Shown here one piece after another: positions 35,737 through 46,525 of a DNA stretch of 64,000 nt; position 1 is the stretch's first letter, and the number at the start of each line of letters is the position of its first letter. Source of the DNA: Neoceratodus forsteri (taxonomy: Eukaryota > Chordata > Ceratodontiformes > Ceratodontidae); assembly GCA_016271365.2 (NCBI GenBank), contig CM028130.1, forward strand, positions 468,691,501 through 468,755,500, in the 5' to 3' direction. A program made the translations under genes and the position numbers. The notes under the pieces were generated by a model. The model saw only the letters and a list, made by a program, of their open reading frames with translations. It was not told the origin of the DNA and did not search any database.

Positions 35737-36300
35737 GGGGTTCCTTCCTAAGGTACCTTTGCCAAGGGACCCTTCCCATGGCACCTCTACTGGTGGAACC
35801 CTCTTACAGGGTTCTTTGTCTTTAGTACCCCTACCAGGTGGTAATTCCTAATGGGATAGAAAGCATGAATTGCCACAAATGTTGTTATAGAGTTGCACAA
35901 GCATAACATTATTCTGGTTAAGAATATAATTGAATTGAAAGGCTCTGTCTGCAGTTCATTGGGTTAGCAACCAGCCATGCCTACTTCCTGAACTATATAA
36001 GCAGTTCCTCCCAGCCTCCATCTGAAGCACCTTCTCTTTGCCCACCATCCTTCCCTCCTCCTCCTCCTCCTCCTCCTCCAGCGGCTTGCCTCTCTATTCC
36101 CAGGGGGTTCCTTCCTAAAGTACCTTTAGCCAAGGGATCCTTCCTGTGGTACCTCTAGAGGTTGAACCTTCTTACAGGGTTCCTTGCCTTCAGTACCCCT
36201 ACAGGATGATAATTACTAATGGACTAGAGAGTGCGAATAGCCACAAACATTGTTATACAGTTGCACAAGCATAACATTATTCTGATTGAGAAAGCAACTG
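35737..36300 (+). repeat. 367-bp-offset duplication enclosing TATA repeat copy 2
   Basis: The block 'ggggttccttccta...gtacc...cataacattattctg' at 35737-35915 is repeated at 36104-36282 (offset 367). Between them lies the TATA-containing block (35936-36043; TATATAAG at 35995) shared with 32354. The arrangement repeat-promoter-repeat could be an LTR with an internal duplication or two tandem, partly deleted LTRs. No gag or pol is attached. Confidence 0.7.
36056..36081. repeat. (CCT)n microsatellite
   Basis: About eight CTC/CCT units inside the TATA-repeat block. Confidence 0.9.
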
Positions 36301-36589
36301 AACAACATCCTTGGTAACTTTTGCTGACTACCATAAAAACAGTTTTAAAGAAAAAAGTTTCAAGTTGTTTGATAAATCAACAATGTATGATTACTTTAAG
36401 AAAGATCACAACATTAGGAGTTAAAAGGAACTGCCTGCAGTTCAACAAAATGGTCTTAAAGATCACAGTGCTGCTGTACTGATCTTCTGAGACTGCTATG
36501 CATGAGGGCAGTGCTGGTGCCAAGACACAAGTGAAAACATCATTGCTGAATCAGAGCTCACTCTCATCCTCCATCAGAGGAACAGAAAG
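36301..36589. other. Unassigned; a third short match to the TATA repeat edge
   Basis: At 36416-36445 'ggagttaaaaggaactgcctgcagttcaa' resembles the left edge of the TATA repeats (32354, 35936) but the similarity stops after that. Confidence 0.4.
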
Positions 36590-37990
36590 TAATAAATACC
36601 ACATACATTTACATACATATAGGCCTCATAGGTATATACAGAATTAAGGGGACTTTCGTCCACAGTGCTTGCCATCTATGTCTACAGCCAGTCTGATAGG
36701 TATAGTTCATCTAGATGTAATTTAAAGACCTCCATGGAGGAGCTTCCTACTACTGATCCTGGAAATCCATTCCATACAGGAATTATCCTCTGATTGAACC
36801 ACATCTTCCTTCACCATGTTCTGCATTATTCTCCTTTTAACTGGAGTGAATGTGCCTAGTATTGTGTAATTTATTTCTCAACTCTAATCCCAGCTTATCC
36901 CATAACTCATGATCTAGTATGGATTTAAAGAGCAAGCACATATTCCCCACTCAGTCTCCTATACTCCAGTGTGAACATGTTGAGCTATCTCAATATGGTG
37001 TTATAGTTTTTTGATTCCATCCCTTTTATTGCTCTAGTGGCTTTTGTTTGTACTCTCTCTAATCTGGCTATATCCCCCTTTTGGTGTGGAGACCACACTT
37101 GGGCACTGTACTCCATCAAGGGTCTCACCAGAGAACTGCACAGTGTACCCTTGACACTGCTCTCTCTACAAGCTATATGCTTGAGTATGCAATTTAGTAC
37201 TCCACTGGCCTTCCTGCTGATATTTGCACAATGTGTACCAAACTGAAAGTCATGTAAGAGGTTGATTCCAAGGACCCTTTTCTCTAATGTAGTTTTAAGG
37301 TTGTTGTTTCCCAATTGATAATTTGCATTTGAATTTTTGTGTCCTAGGTACATCACAGTACATTTCTCAGGATTTAGATATAGTTGATAGGTGCAACACC
37401 AGTCATTTATGTATGCCAATGGTCTTTGTAATATCAAGTAATCTTCCTTTTCTGACAACTCAGTTCCTAGGTGGCAGTCATCAGTGAACTTAGTCATCCA
37501 AACTTTCGCATGTTTGTATTTTAATGTTGAGATGCATATATTAAATGAACATGGTCGCAACACTGATCCTTGTGGCACCCCACTGGACACTTCTAACCAT
37601 TCTGATAATGCCCCCCTTATGCTGACCCTCTATTTTCTATTTGTGAGCCATGAAGTGACCCATGTCACAATATTTTCAGGGATCCCTATTGTCTGTAACT
37701 GAGCAATCAGCTGTTTGTGGGGGAGTTTGTCAAAAACTTTGGTAAAATCCAGGAAGACCACATCCACTGGTCCTCCTCCATTGAGATGTTTATCTGCCCT
37801 GTTATAGAAGTCAAGCATATTTGTTTGACATGACCCCCCTTTCTAAACCCATGTTGTGTGTCATTCTCCAGCCCATTTTCTTGTAGAAACATGGTGATGA
37901 AATCTTTGATTATACCGTCTATGATTTTCACATTGAACTGGTCAAGCTTACTAGCCTGTAGTTTGATGGCCATTTCCTATCTCCTTTTTA
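36590..37990 (-). mobile_element. CR1-related LINE, RT to 3' end
   Basis: Minus strand, 37970-37560: FITMFLQENGLENDTQHGFRKG, then VDVVFLDFTKVFDKLPHKQLI (RT motif A), VTWVTSWLTNRK. From 37590: [21 protein letters not shown] (motif B), VWMTKFTDDCHLGTEL (the usual FADDT block as FTDDC), LYLNPEKCTVMYLGHKN and MEYSAQVWSPHQKGDIARLERVQTKATRAIKG. The 3' end lies near 36590-36640 with a TACATA-type stretch. It is clearly a different subfamily from the CR1s with the MHMGHKNPG signature. Two overlapping frames show a frameshift near 37590-37640. Confidence 0.85.
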
Positions 37991-38179
37991 TGTTTGCTTG
38001 CACACATGCACGAGAAACATTATGCATCAGCTTAGGAGAGAAGCAGGTTGTGGAGGCGTGGCACTGTGGCAGCCAACGGAGGCACTGCATTTGGGGGCTT
38101 GGCACTGGTGTACCAATGGAGGCACAGTGTGTCAATGGCACTGGTCTCCAAAAGTGCCACCAAGTTGAAATGTTTTCTC

Positions 38180-38530
38180 TGCTGCAGTGAGGGTCTGCCT
38201 CATCATTGCAGCGTCAGCCATTCCACTACAATGAGGGAGTGATCCGTCATTGCAGGGTGGTACATTCCCAAGTGTAACAATTAAATTAAACATGGAGGTG
38301 GCTTGCCATCACCTCTCGGCCCCATAAAAGCTGATTGAGGGTGGCCAATACCCCTATCAGCAGTCCCCGACCCAGTTAATTTGCCGATGGAGGAGCCCAC
38401 TCTCCATCGGGATGATGTAACCCCTTCCCCATTTGTTGTGTGCCGAGGGGGTGCCCAATCCCCCTCGGCATCATGACCCCCCAAACAGTCGTTCTTTGCC
38501 AAAGGTTGGGCCAAATCCCTTTTGGCTTCA
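38180..38530 (+). repeat. Array of seven hairpins with varying but self-complementary arms
   Basis: Stems (left/right): 38188-38192/38198-38202; 38229-38238/38243-38252 (9 of 10 pairs, 4-nt loop); 38295-38300/38310-38315; 38330-38335/38356-38361; 38384-38392/38402-38410 (9 of 9); 38441-38451/38460-38470 (11 of 11, 8-nt loop); 38498-38503/38521-38526 (6 of 6 plus a bulge). Spacing is 40-61 bases. The last four share a loop related to GCCCAAT and a C-rich spacer. Arms differ between units (GCTGAT, CCGATGGAG, TGCCGAGGGGG, GCCAAA) yet each pairs with its own partner. No protein-coding support. Confidence 0.8.
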
Positions 38531-39823
38531 GTATCCCCACCCCAAAAAAGGCAGATGGCACATTGGGAGCCCACCCAGTATGCTGTAAACAAGCCTGAAA
38601 AAAAAACCTTCCCACAACGTCTTTTTAGTTTTTTTATCTACCTGAAACAAAGGAAACGGTCCCATGCCAGTCACCGTCCTCTCCCCTCAACCCACACCCA
38701 CCAACTGCACACCCAACCTCCCCACACACCCCTCACCCCATACTTACTTCCAGAGCCTGGTGCAGTGATCTTTGGTGGACCGGGAACATGCCTGCACTCT
38801 TCAAAGCCGACAGCAAAATGAAGAAATGCCGGTAAGCTGCGGAATGGCATAAATAGGTTCTTTCAACTTTGGTGCATATCTCAGGCATTTTTGGGAATTT
38901 TGGCACCAAATATTCAACATGAGGTTATCGGGACCCCTCCTCATGAATTCAGGCACTGTCATGGCGTTATTCAGTTCTGAAAGGTGATTTCATGGTCACT
39001 ACAAGGAATCACCTTCCAGAACTGAGTAATGAAACGACAATGCCAGTGTTCATGAGGTGGGCTCTCAAAAAGCCTATGTTGCAAATTTGGTGAAAGAAAT
39101 CTAAAAAATGACTGTTTTACGAGCGTGCATTGCACAGTTTACATGCACACTCGTAACTTTGTGAATTTGTAATATTTTCAATCCAGATTTTCAACATTGG
39201 CATTTTTCCACACCTCCTTATGAACAGTACAGCTGTCATTTTTCACATCTCGACCGAAATGTGTTTTGCACTACCAGCACAGAATAGCATAGTAGCTGTG
39301 CAAAATCAGTGTTCGGGACACATTAAGAAAATCACAGTGGCACTGTTCATGAGCAGAGGTGCTAAAATGCCTATGTTGAAAATTTAATAACAAAAGTCCA
39401 TGAAATGACTGTTACGAGTGCACATTGCGCAGTTTCCATGCACCCTCGTAATTATGTACATCTGTAATATTTTCACTCCAGATTGCCAACATTGGTATTT
39501 TTTGCACACCTCCTTATGAACAGTACAGCTGTCATTTTTCATATCCTGCCCGAAATATGCATTTACACATCTGGTGCAGAATAGTGCTGTAGCTGTGGGA
39601 AATCAATGTTTGGGACAGATTAGGAAAATCATAGTGACACTGTTCATGAGCAGAGGTCGCAAAATGCCTATGTTGAAAATTTGATGAAAACATTCCACTA
39701 AACGACTATGTTATGCACATGCATTGCACAGTTTCCACATAAGCCCAGAAGTCTGAGTATTTTTAATATTTTCACTATAGATTTTCAACATTGCCATCTC
39801 TTCACCGCTCTCTATGAATGGTA

Positions 39824-39830
39824 CAGCTGT
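39824..39830. repeat. Target-site duplication (CAGCTGT), left
   Basis: Repeated at 40511-40517. Removing the insert restores 'gtacagctgtcattcttcacatcctgccc', which matches the other units of the 297-bp array at this point. Confidence 0.88.
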
Positions 39831-40510
39831 AGAAACATAGAAACCTAGAAGCTGATGGCAGATAAGGACCGCAAGGCCCATCCAGTCTGCCCATTTCTTT
39901 TTCTACCTTATAAATGTGCCATCGACCTTTGCTCTGTCAATGGCCTATCTATTCATACTCATCTGTATTGCTCCTTATGCCTATCCCATGCCTGTTTGAA
40001 GCCCTGCACTGTATTCATATCCACCACTTCCTGTGGTAGATCGTTCCATGCATCCACCACCCTTTCTGTGAAAAAGAACTTCCTCACATTACCCCTTAAT
40101 CTGCCTCTCTCTAATCTCATGCTGTGTCCTCTTGTCCTGCTATTTTTCTTATATTGAAACATGTTAGACTCTTTCACCTTATTAATGCCCTTGAGGTGTT
40201 TGAATGTTTCGATCATATCACCTCTCTCCCTCCTTTGCTCTAGGGTATACATATTGAGCTCCATTAATCTGTCTTCATTGGTTTTCTGATGCAGTCCCTG
40301 CAACATTTTGGTGAAGGTGTGGTCTCCAGTACTGCACACAGCACTCCAGATGGGGCCTAACCAGTGTCTTGTAAAGAGGGATTATTACCTCCCTCTTCTG
40401 ATGTGTGATACCCCTTCTGATACACCCCAACATCCCACTAGCCTTACCTACTGCTTTAGTGGTCTGCTTGGATGATTTCAGGTCATTGGTGATGATGATT
40501 CCCAAGTCAG
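39831..40510 (-). mobile_element. CR1-like LINE 3' end, 5'-truncated (680 bp)
   Basis: The minus strand reads LGIIITNDLKSSKQTTKAVGKASGMLGCIRRGITHQKREVIIPLYKTLVRPHLECCVQYWRPHL (the ORF2 C-terminal region, 40510-40320), then NMYTLEQRRERGDMIETFKHL, FFFTERVVDAWNDLPQEVVD, GFKQAWDRHK, and the 3' end 'gggcagactggatggg...aggtttctatgtttct'. It is flanked by CAGCTGT at 39824-39830 and 40511-40517. Its frames are comparatively well preserved, so it is one of the youngest insertions here. Confidence 0.92.
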
Positions 40511-41189
40511 CAGCTGTCATTCTTCACATCCTGCCCGATCTGTGTTTTCGTACATCTGGTGCAGAATGGCACGATCACTGTGGGAACTCAAAGTTCAGGA
40601 CACATTAACAAAATCACAGTGCCACTGTTCATGAGAAGAGGTCCCAAATGCTTTCATGAGGTGGGGGTCACAAGAAAGCCATGTTGAAACTTTGTAGTGT
40701 AAATACCAACAAACGCCCAGTACGTTAGAGTGTCTAACCATAACGTCCCACCCTGTACAGACTGGCAGGCATCAGGGGTGTACCTTTAGATTGTTGACTG
40801 TAATGCTCATGCCATTCCGCCCCCACCCCACCATCCTGCAGCCAGTGACAGGCTTCAAGGTGTGCCTTGAACTCTTCGGCCCCACAGTTCACCCTGTTCT
40901 CCTATACTGCACCCATTTCAACGTATGTCTTTATGGAATGGGGTGACTGTACAGCTGAACACCCCAAGGTGCACCTCAACATGTTTCTGCAGAATAGGGA
41001 GAAGTGAAATGGCATGAACATTATGGGCGATGACCCAAATACATAGCCCAATGCCTGTCCATCTCTGCAGGGTGGAGGTGGAGGTTGGCATGAAGTTCAA
41101 TACTTCACTGCCGTTTTTATTCTGCATCTCTCTAACTCCTGCATTTCCAATGCTAATACCAGCAATCAAACATTCGGCATTGACAAATG

Positions 41190-41367
41190 CTTTTTGAAAC
41201 AGTGGTATGGCTACTGCTTCTCTCCATGCAGTAACCACTTCTCCCCTGTTCAAGATTTCTGGAATCAATAACTAATTGGTGGCACCAGTTCATGAGTCAG
41301 TTATTTGAGTAACCTAGGATGTAAGCCATCTGGTCCTCCTGATTTGTTTGGATTTATTGCTAGTAAT
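41190..41367 (-). mobile_element. Target LINE of the gypsy element, RT segment
   Basis: Minus strand from 41367: LAINPNKSGGPDGLHPRLLK (41363-41304), then THELVPPISY and, at 41268, IPEILNRGEVVTAWREAVAIPLFQKA. This is the N-terminal part of a CR1-group RT. The upstream part of the same ORF lies at 52553-52760 beyond the gypsy insertion. Confidence 0.85.
41363..41367. repeat. Target-site duplication (GTAAT) of the gypsy element, left
   Basis: GTAAT precedes the LTR start TGTGGCAC and is repeated at 52553-52557 after the 3' LTR end TGTGACA. Five bases is typical for Ty3/gypsy integrases. Confidence 0.93.
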
Positions 41368-42160
41368 TGTGGCACTTGGACAGCTGGGTCTGATTTCAAT
41401 ATGATATTTTTTCTGCAATATAAAATATGTCAGGGAGTGTCTGTCAGGAGGACATGCTGTCTTGCTGAAATTGACACATCAACCCCCGGATAAGTTCAAA
41501 GGACAGTTGGTAGCTTAAACTGCAGGTATCGGAAATGCAATTACTTTGTTAAGTTTATTTGAAGCCCAGGAAATAAAATATCCATTCATGATGTCCTCAG
41601 GGAAATCCTTTGATTTGCACTAGGTGTCATGAAGGAAGGAAAAAATGCATATGTTGGGGTGTCTCCCAAGATAGCCAGTAATTACATCAAAGAGACTCTG
41701 ACGTCTGTGTGAAACAGATCATAGACTGGTTCAAGAAGTCCAATATGCATGTGTTGGAGGATACTGTCTAAGGAAGCCAGAATTACATCAAAGAGGCTTT
41801 GATGTCTGTGTGAAGCAGATCACAGACAGGTTTTGGCAAGTCAAATGAAGACTCATTTATGTCACCTATTATTTTTTTAAATATCTTAGTAGGAAATCCT
41901 GTGTTATAAAATATAAACTTTAATACACCAAGGTGGAGTTAGGTGACCTCAGAGAGGAGGCTGGCTCAAGACAGCTTTTAAATATGCTGAGCAGACCTTA
42001 CACAGACACATTCATTTGCTGACTGAGAAAAGAGGAACATCGAAGCACTGAAAGACTAAGAAGTAAGGATACATTAGTTAAGACCGGTCTGAGTGTATGG
42101 ATTGTAGGAATTTGCATAATTAAACCTGTTTTGTTTTTAAGGCTATATGAGTTGGGATAC
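41368..42160 (+). mobile_element. 5' LTR, first segment
   Basis: It matches 51291-52082 of the 3' LTR. It begins TGTGGCAC and ends at 'ggctatatgagttgggatac', where the nested CR1 interrupts it. It includes a 100-bp tandem duplication (units at 41645 and 41745), each with an ATCAAAG-based dyad. Confidence 0.92.
41645..41841 (+). promoter_or_regulatory. Duplicated 100-bp block in LTR U3, dyad ATCAAAG sites
   Basis: Units start with 'atgcat-tgttgg' at 41645 and 41745 (and at 51573 and 51673 in the 3' LTR). In unit 2 ACATCAAAG and CTTTGATGT form a perfect 9-bp-arm dyad at 41785-41805. ATCAAAG matches the core recognised by TCF/LEF-type HMG proteins. Tandem duplication of U3 enhancers is common in LTR elements. 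The regulatory role is inference. Confidence 0.5.
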
Positions 42161-42419
42161 ATAGATACATAGATACATAGACAGTGTCGGCAGATAAGGG
42201 TCTTTGGCCCACCCAGTCTGCCCATTTGAGCTTGTAAGTTCAGTTTATGTTTTCCTAGAAGTCTCTTGCCCCTTACCCCTGACCTCCAGAATTCCTTTAT
42301 GTCTATCCCATGCATTCTTAAATCCCATGATTGTTTCAGCCCCCACCACTTCCTCTGGCACGGTGTTCCACTTGTCCACCACCCGTTCTGTGAAGAAATT
42401 CTTCCTCATGTTTCCTCTG

Positions 42420-45074
42420 AATCGTCCCTCCCTCCAACTTCATCCCATGCTCTCTAGTCCTGGAACATCTTTTTCACTTAAAAATAGTGTATTCCTGCAC
42501 CCTGTTCATCCCTGTAAGATACTTGTATGTCTCCATCATATCCCTCTCTCCTCCTCTCCTCCAGGGAGTACATGTTCAGTTCCTTCAACCTGTCTTCATA
42601 GGACTTGTGATGCAATCCATGCACCATCTTTGTTGTCCTCCTCTGAACCTTCTCTACCCTGTCTATGTCCTTACGTAGGTATGGTCTCCAGAACTGTACA
42701 CTGTACTCCAGGTGGGGCCTCACTAGTGTCTTGTATAGCGGAATTATGACCTCCCTTTTCCTGCTGGTGATGCCCCTGCCTATACATCCCAGCATCCTAT
42801 TTGCTTTACCTGCTGCCTTGTCACACTGTTTCCCTACCTTCAGGTCATCAGAGATGATAACCCCAAGATCCCTTTCCTGCTTGGTGCATGCTATATCCTC
42901 ACCCCCCAACTGATATATTGTGCCAGGGTTTTTGTGCCCCATATGCATTATCTTGCACTTCCTTGCATTGAATTTCAACTGCCAAACCCCTGACCATTCT
43001 TCAAGTTTCTGCAGGTCCCTTCTCATTCTGTCTACACCTCTGGTGTGTCTACTCTGTTACAGAGCTTTGTGTCATCAGCTGAACAGTGAAATTCTGCCTT
43101 CTAGGTCCTGTGCAATGTCACTGATGAAGATGTTGAATAGGACCGGTCCCAGCACTGATCCCTGTGGTACCCCACTGGTCACTCTTCCCTCTGTGGAGTG
43201 ACAGCCATTTACCACCACCCTCTGTGTCCTGCCACCCAGCCAGTTACCTACCTACCACACTACTGTCCTGCCCACACCCATATTCCCCAGTTTGTGTAAT
43301 AGTCTTCTATGTGGCACAGTGTCAAAGGCCTTGCTGAAGTCCAGATAGGCCATGTCCACTGCCCTCCCCTGATCCACCTCCCTAGTCACCCAGTCAAAAA
43401 ATTCAATGAGGTTGGTCTGACATGACCTTCCCCTGGTGAAACCATGCTGCATTGGGTCCTGTAGTCCATTGACAACCAGATGTTCCACCAATCTCTCCTT
43501 CAGTAGTGCTTCCATGATCTTCCCACTACTGAGGTAGGCTGACTGGTCTGTAGTTCCCTGCTTCCTCTTTGTTCCACTTTTGTATAAGGGGACTACATCT
43601 GCTGTCCTCCAGTCTTTGGGTACCTCCTGTTTCCAGTGATCGGCTAAACAGAATAGCCAGAGGTTCAGCCACCACCTCTCTTAGTTCTTTAAGGACCCTG
43701 GGTGCACCCCATCTGGCCCCATTGCTTTATCAACTCTTATTACTTCCAGTTCCTTCAGGACCCTTTCGTGTAAAGGGACTTGTGTCCATTTCTGCACCAT
43801 TCTCACCCTTGTACTCCTTCAGACCCATTACTCTCCTCTTCCTCATTAAAGACTGAGCAGAAATACCTGTTCAATATGTCAGCTTTACTGTTATTATCCT
43901 CCATGTGGCACCCATCCTCCCCTTCAGTCTCAATATCCTCCTTTGTCTTTCTTTTTCACTTATGTACCTGTAAAGGTTTTGTCCCTCTACCCACTGATTT
44001 TGCAATGTGTTCTTCTGTCTGAGCTTTGGCTTCCCTTACTGACCTCCTGCCTCCCTTTGCTTCTTCTGGTACTTCTCCCTATCCCCTTCTGCCTGTGTCT
44101 TTTTGTATTGCCTAAATGCAATCTTTTTGGCTTTCACTTTCTTTGCTACCTCTTTGGAAAACCATAATGGTCTCCTCTTCCTTTTCCTCTTGCTAACCTG
44201 CTTAATGCATAACTCTTTTGTTCTTGTAATCCCCATTTTAAATACTGCCCACTGTTCCTCAACCGCTGATTCCTGTCCCATTCTCCTTAATGCCTCTTTC
44301 AAGTATCTCCTCATTTTCCCAAAGTCTGCCCCGGTAAAATCCAGGATATGTGTTTTTGTGTGGTTTGGTTCTGCTCTTTCTGTGATTTCTAACCACAGTG
44401 ACTGGTGGTCACTGTTCCCCAGGTGCTCCCCCACTGTTACCCCATCACACTGTCCCTGTTTGTGAGCACAAGGTCCAGTATTGCCTTCTGCCGAGTTGGT
44501 TCCATGACCAGTTGCTTGAGGAAGGCAGCCTGAAGGAGTCCAGGATAAATCTGCTCCTAGTTGATGCTGCTGCTGGAATGCTCCAGTCCACGTCTGGAAT
44601 ATTGAAGTCTCCAATCAGTACTACCTCACCCTTGTCTGCCATCCTTTGGATGGCTAGCATCAGCTCCCTATCAGTTTCTTCCTCCTGGGCTGGTGGTCTA
44701 TAGACCACACCTGTGCGGATGGCTGTCCCCATTTTCCTTTCCAGCTTAACCTACAGTATCTCTACCCCATTTTGTTCCGCCTGGATCTCTGTGGCCCTTA
44801 TGTCATTTTTCACATACAGTGCCACTCCTCCTCCCTTCCTGCCTGCTCTGTCTCTTCTGAATATGTTGTAGCCAGGTATGGCCATCTCCCAGTCGTGGTT
44901 ATCATTACACCAGGTTTCAGTGATGGCCACAATGTCCAGGTCTGACTGCACCATGACAGCCTCCAGATCTTCCATCTTGTTGCTAAGGCTCCTGGCATTT
45001 GCACACATGGCTTTCATGATTTGACCTCCTAGACTGTTTCGCTGTTCTACTCCAGCCCCTTCCTTGGTTGTCAT
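42420..45074 (-). pseudogene. CR1 ORF2: APE endonuclease and RT
   Basis: EN (45074-44400): MCANARSLSNKMEDLEAVM, IVAITETWCND, GYNIFRRDRAGRKGGGVALY, TGVVYRPPAQEEE, VVLIGDFNIPDVDWS, NSDHQSLWLEI. Linker (44330-44036): a Lys/Arg-rich segment. RT (43850-42760): MEALLKERLVEHLV, MQHGFTRGRSCQTNLIEF, MAYLDFSKAFDTVPHRRLL (motif A), the [13 protein letters not shown] region near 43165-43130, and a decayed ADD block near 43080. Thumb (43026-42480): WQLKFNARKCKIMHMGHKNPG and REVIIPLYKTLVRPHLEYSVQFWRPYL. Several frameshifts break it into about six frames. Of the LINE ORF2s here this is the most complete. Confidence 0.92.
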
Positions 45075-45437
45075 TTATCCCTGGTTCTCCTTGCTGTCTG
45101 CCCTTCTGCTGAATGTTGCCCCTTTTCTGTCTATCCACCTCTTGGGCACTAATCTCCATCTTTTGCACATTGCCTTGCAGAGATAGCCACTCCTCTGGTT
45201 CACTGGTTCCACTGCTAGCTGTGGGGGGTGAGCAAGTAGGTACCCTCCTTGCTGGCCTGCCACCCCCCTTTGCTAGTTTAAATGCTTGTCAATGTAGCAT
45301 TTAAACTTATTATTGAGTGCTTGGATTCCCCTCCAGGATGGATGCAGGCCGTCAGACTTGAACAGACCTCCATCCCTCCAGGTGGGTCCCCAGTCACCAA
45401 TGAATCCAAACTCTTCCTCACAGCACCAGTTCTTCAA

Positions 45438-45830
45438 CTATGAGTTAAAGTTCCTGGTGCATGCATTCCTATGCTCTCCCTTGCCTCTTGCAGGAAGTAC
45501 TTCTGAGAAAGTGACAGAAGTAGCTACTTGCTTGAGACCCCTTCCCAATTTCCTAAACTCTTCCTGAACTTCCTTTGGCTCCCCATTTGCCAGGTCATTA
45601 GTACCTAGGTGGATAATGACATCCAGCTCACCCTCCCATCCTGCCTTCCCAGTGATCCCCAGGATCTTCCTTCTATCCCTCCATGCCGTGGCATCTGGTA
45701 GGCACCTCACCTCCCTGTCCTCCCCCTCCTGTGTTCCTAGCTGGATAATTCTTATGATGGAGTCCCCCACCAGGATTCACTTCCTCCTCCTCTGGGGTCC
45801 ACTGCTTTCCCCGCTGAGGTCACCTCTTTG
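45438..45830 (-). pseudogene. CR1 ORF1, SGNH-type esterase domain
   Basis: From 45770 the minus strand reads MGDSIIRIIQLGTQ, EVRCLPDATAWRD, ELDVIIHLGTNDLANGE and EFRKLGRGLKQVATSVTFSEVL. GDSI with Ser and GTND are the block I and block III-like motifs of SGNH/GDSL hydrolases. Esterase-containing ORF1 is an established CR1 feature, and the role in retrotransposition is not settled. The upstream half of ORF1 is missing because of 5' truncation. It is the best-preserved ORF1 in the window. Confidence 0.85.
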
Positions 45831-45855
45831 GCTAACCTCCACATCCTTTCCTCTA

Positions 45856-46324
45856 TCTTGTTCTGTATTTTTTGTTTTCCTATTTTACCTATTTTAAAGT
45901 AAAGATATATATATTTTAAAAACAGAAACTGCCTGGTGTGCCTTGAAACAACTTATTTTAAATAGGTGAAGCTTAGATGGTGTAGTTGACACTGTGCATG
46001 AGCTTATTGTGGTACCAAACTGGGAAACAGGTCAGAGTTCTCTAGGTCTTGTATAGAGTTCTAAGGGTTCATTTTGTAATACCTGGTTAGGTGCCCATAG
46101 GCAAAGATGTCTGGCCTCCTGAAGACAAAATTATCTGAGCCTGACAATTGGGTATGCTAACAAGAGGTTATCAGTTTGAATCCCTCCAGAACTTGGGACT
46201 AAGGTGACTCAAACCCACAAAATAGACAAGAGGGTTACCTTGTTCTGTTAACTGTTCACAATTCTATGCTTTGAGGTTGGCACTTTGGGAGTAGAGGACT
46301 GACCTGCTGAGTGGGTTTATGACA
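45856..46324 (+). mobile_element. 5' LTR, second segment
   Basis: It matches 52093-52552 and starts 'tatcttgttctgtattt'. It contains an AT-rich block with TATATATA near 45910 and ends '...gtttatgaca' at 46324. The bases after the LTR ('gattggttggcagcagtgc') should include the primer-binding site; I cannot assign the tRNA with confidence. Confidence 0.9.
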
Positions 46325-46525
46325 GATTGGTTGGCAGCAGTGCAAAAAAGTTTGGTGGTATAAGCTTTATTGTTCAGTGTGTCAGCTTGAGACTGTTCAG
46401 CTCACTTGGAAAAAAAGAAAGGCAGTGTTTTATTTAAAAAGGAAACAGAACTATATCCCTTGGCTTACAGTCAAGTTCCTACCCATTTAATTTTTTTTCT
46501 AAAGTGCCAGTCAGAGTAGCAGTAG

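Larger units (their letters stand above)
39060..40700. repeat. 297-bp tandem repeat, 3-4 units
   Basis: The marker 'cctatgttg' lies at 39073, 39370 and 39667 (offsets of 297 and 297) and a relative lies at 40678. After removing the CR1 and one target-site copy the last interval is about 324. Units contain 'cactgttcatgagcagagg', 'ttgcacagttt-ca' and 'gaacagtacagctgtcattt'. Confidence 0.88.
38180..41189 (+). repeat. Unclassified dispersed repeat, copy A (interrupted by CR1)
   Basis: It shares with copy B (54340-55327) the hairpin array, a C-rich stretch, 'caggcatttttgggaatttt'-like sequence, 'tgaggtggg-tcataagaa', 'gtgtaaata-ccaacaa' and the right end 'cattcggcattgacaaatg' (41171-41189 and 55309-55327). 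Copy A also contains an expansion with a 297-bp period (39060-40700) and a CR1 (39831-40510). No ORF with a known domain, so it may be a non-autonomous element. Confidence 0.7.
42161..45855 (-). mobile_element. CR1-like LINE nested in the 5' LTR (3.7 kb)
   Basis: On the minus strand it runs from inside ORF1 (45855) to a (CTATGTAT)n tail (42161-42182). ORF1 esterase and all ORF2 domains are readable. The two LTR segments on either side add up to 1262 bp, the same as the intact 3' LTR, so the insertion removed essentially nothing. It must be younger than the gypsy insertion. Target-site duplication is short or absent. Confidence 0.93.
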
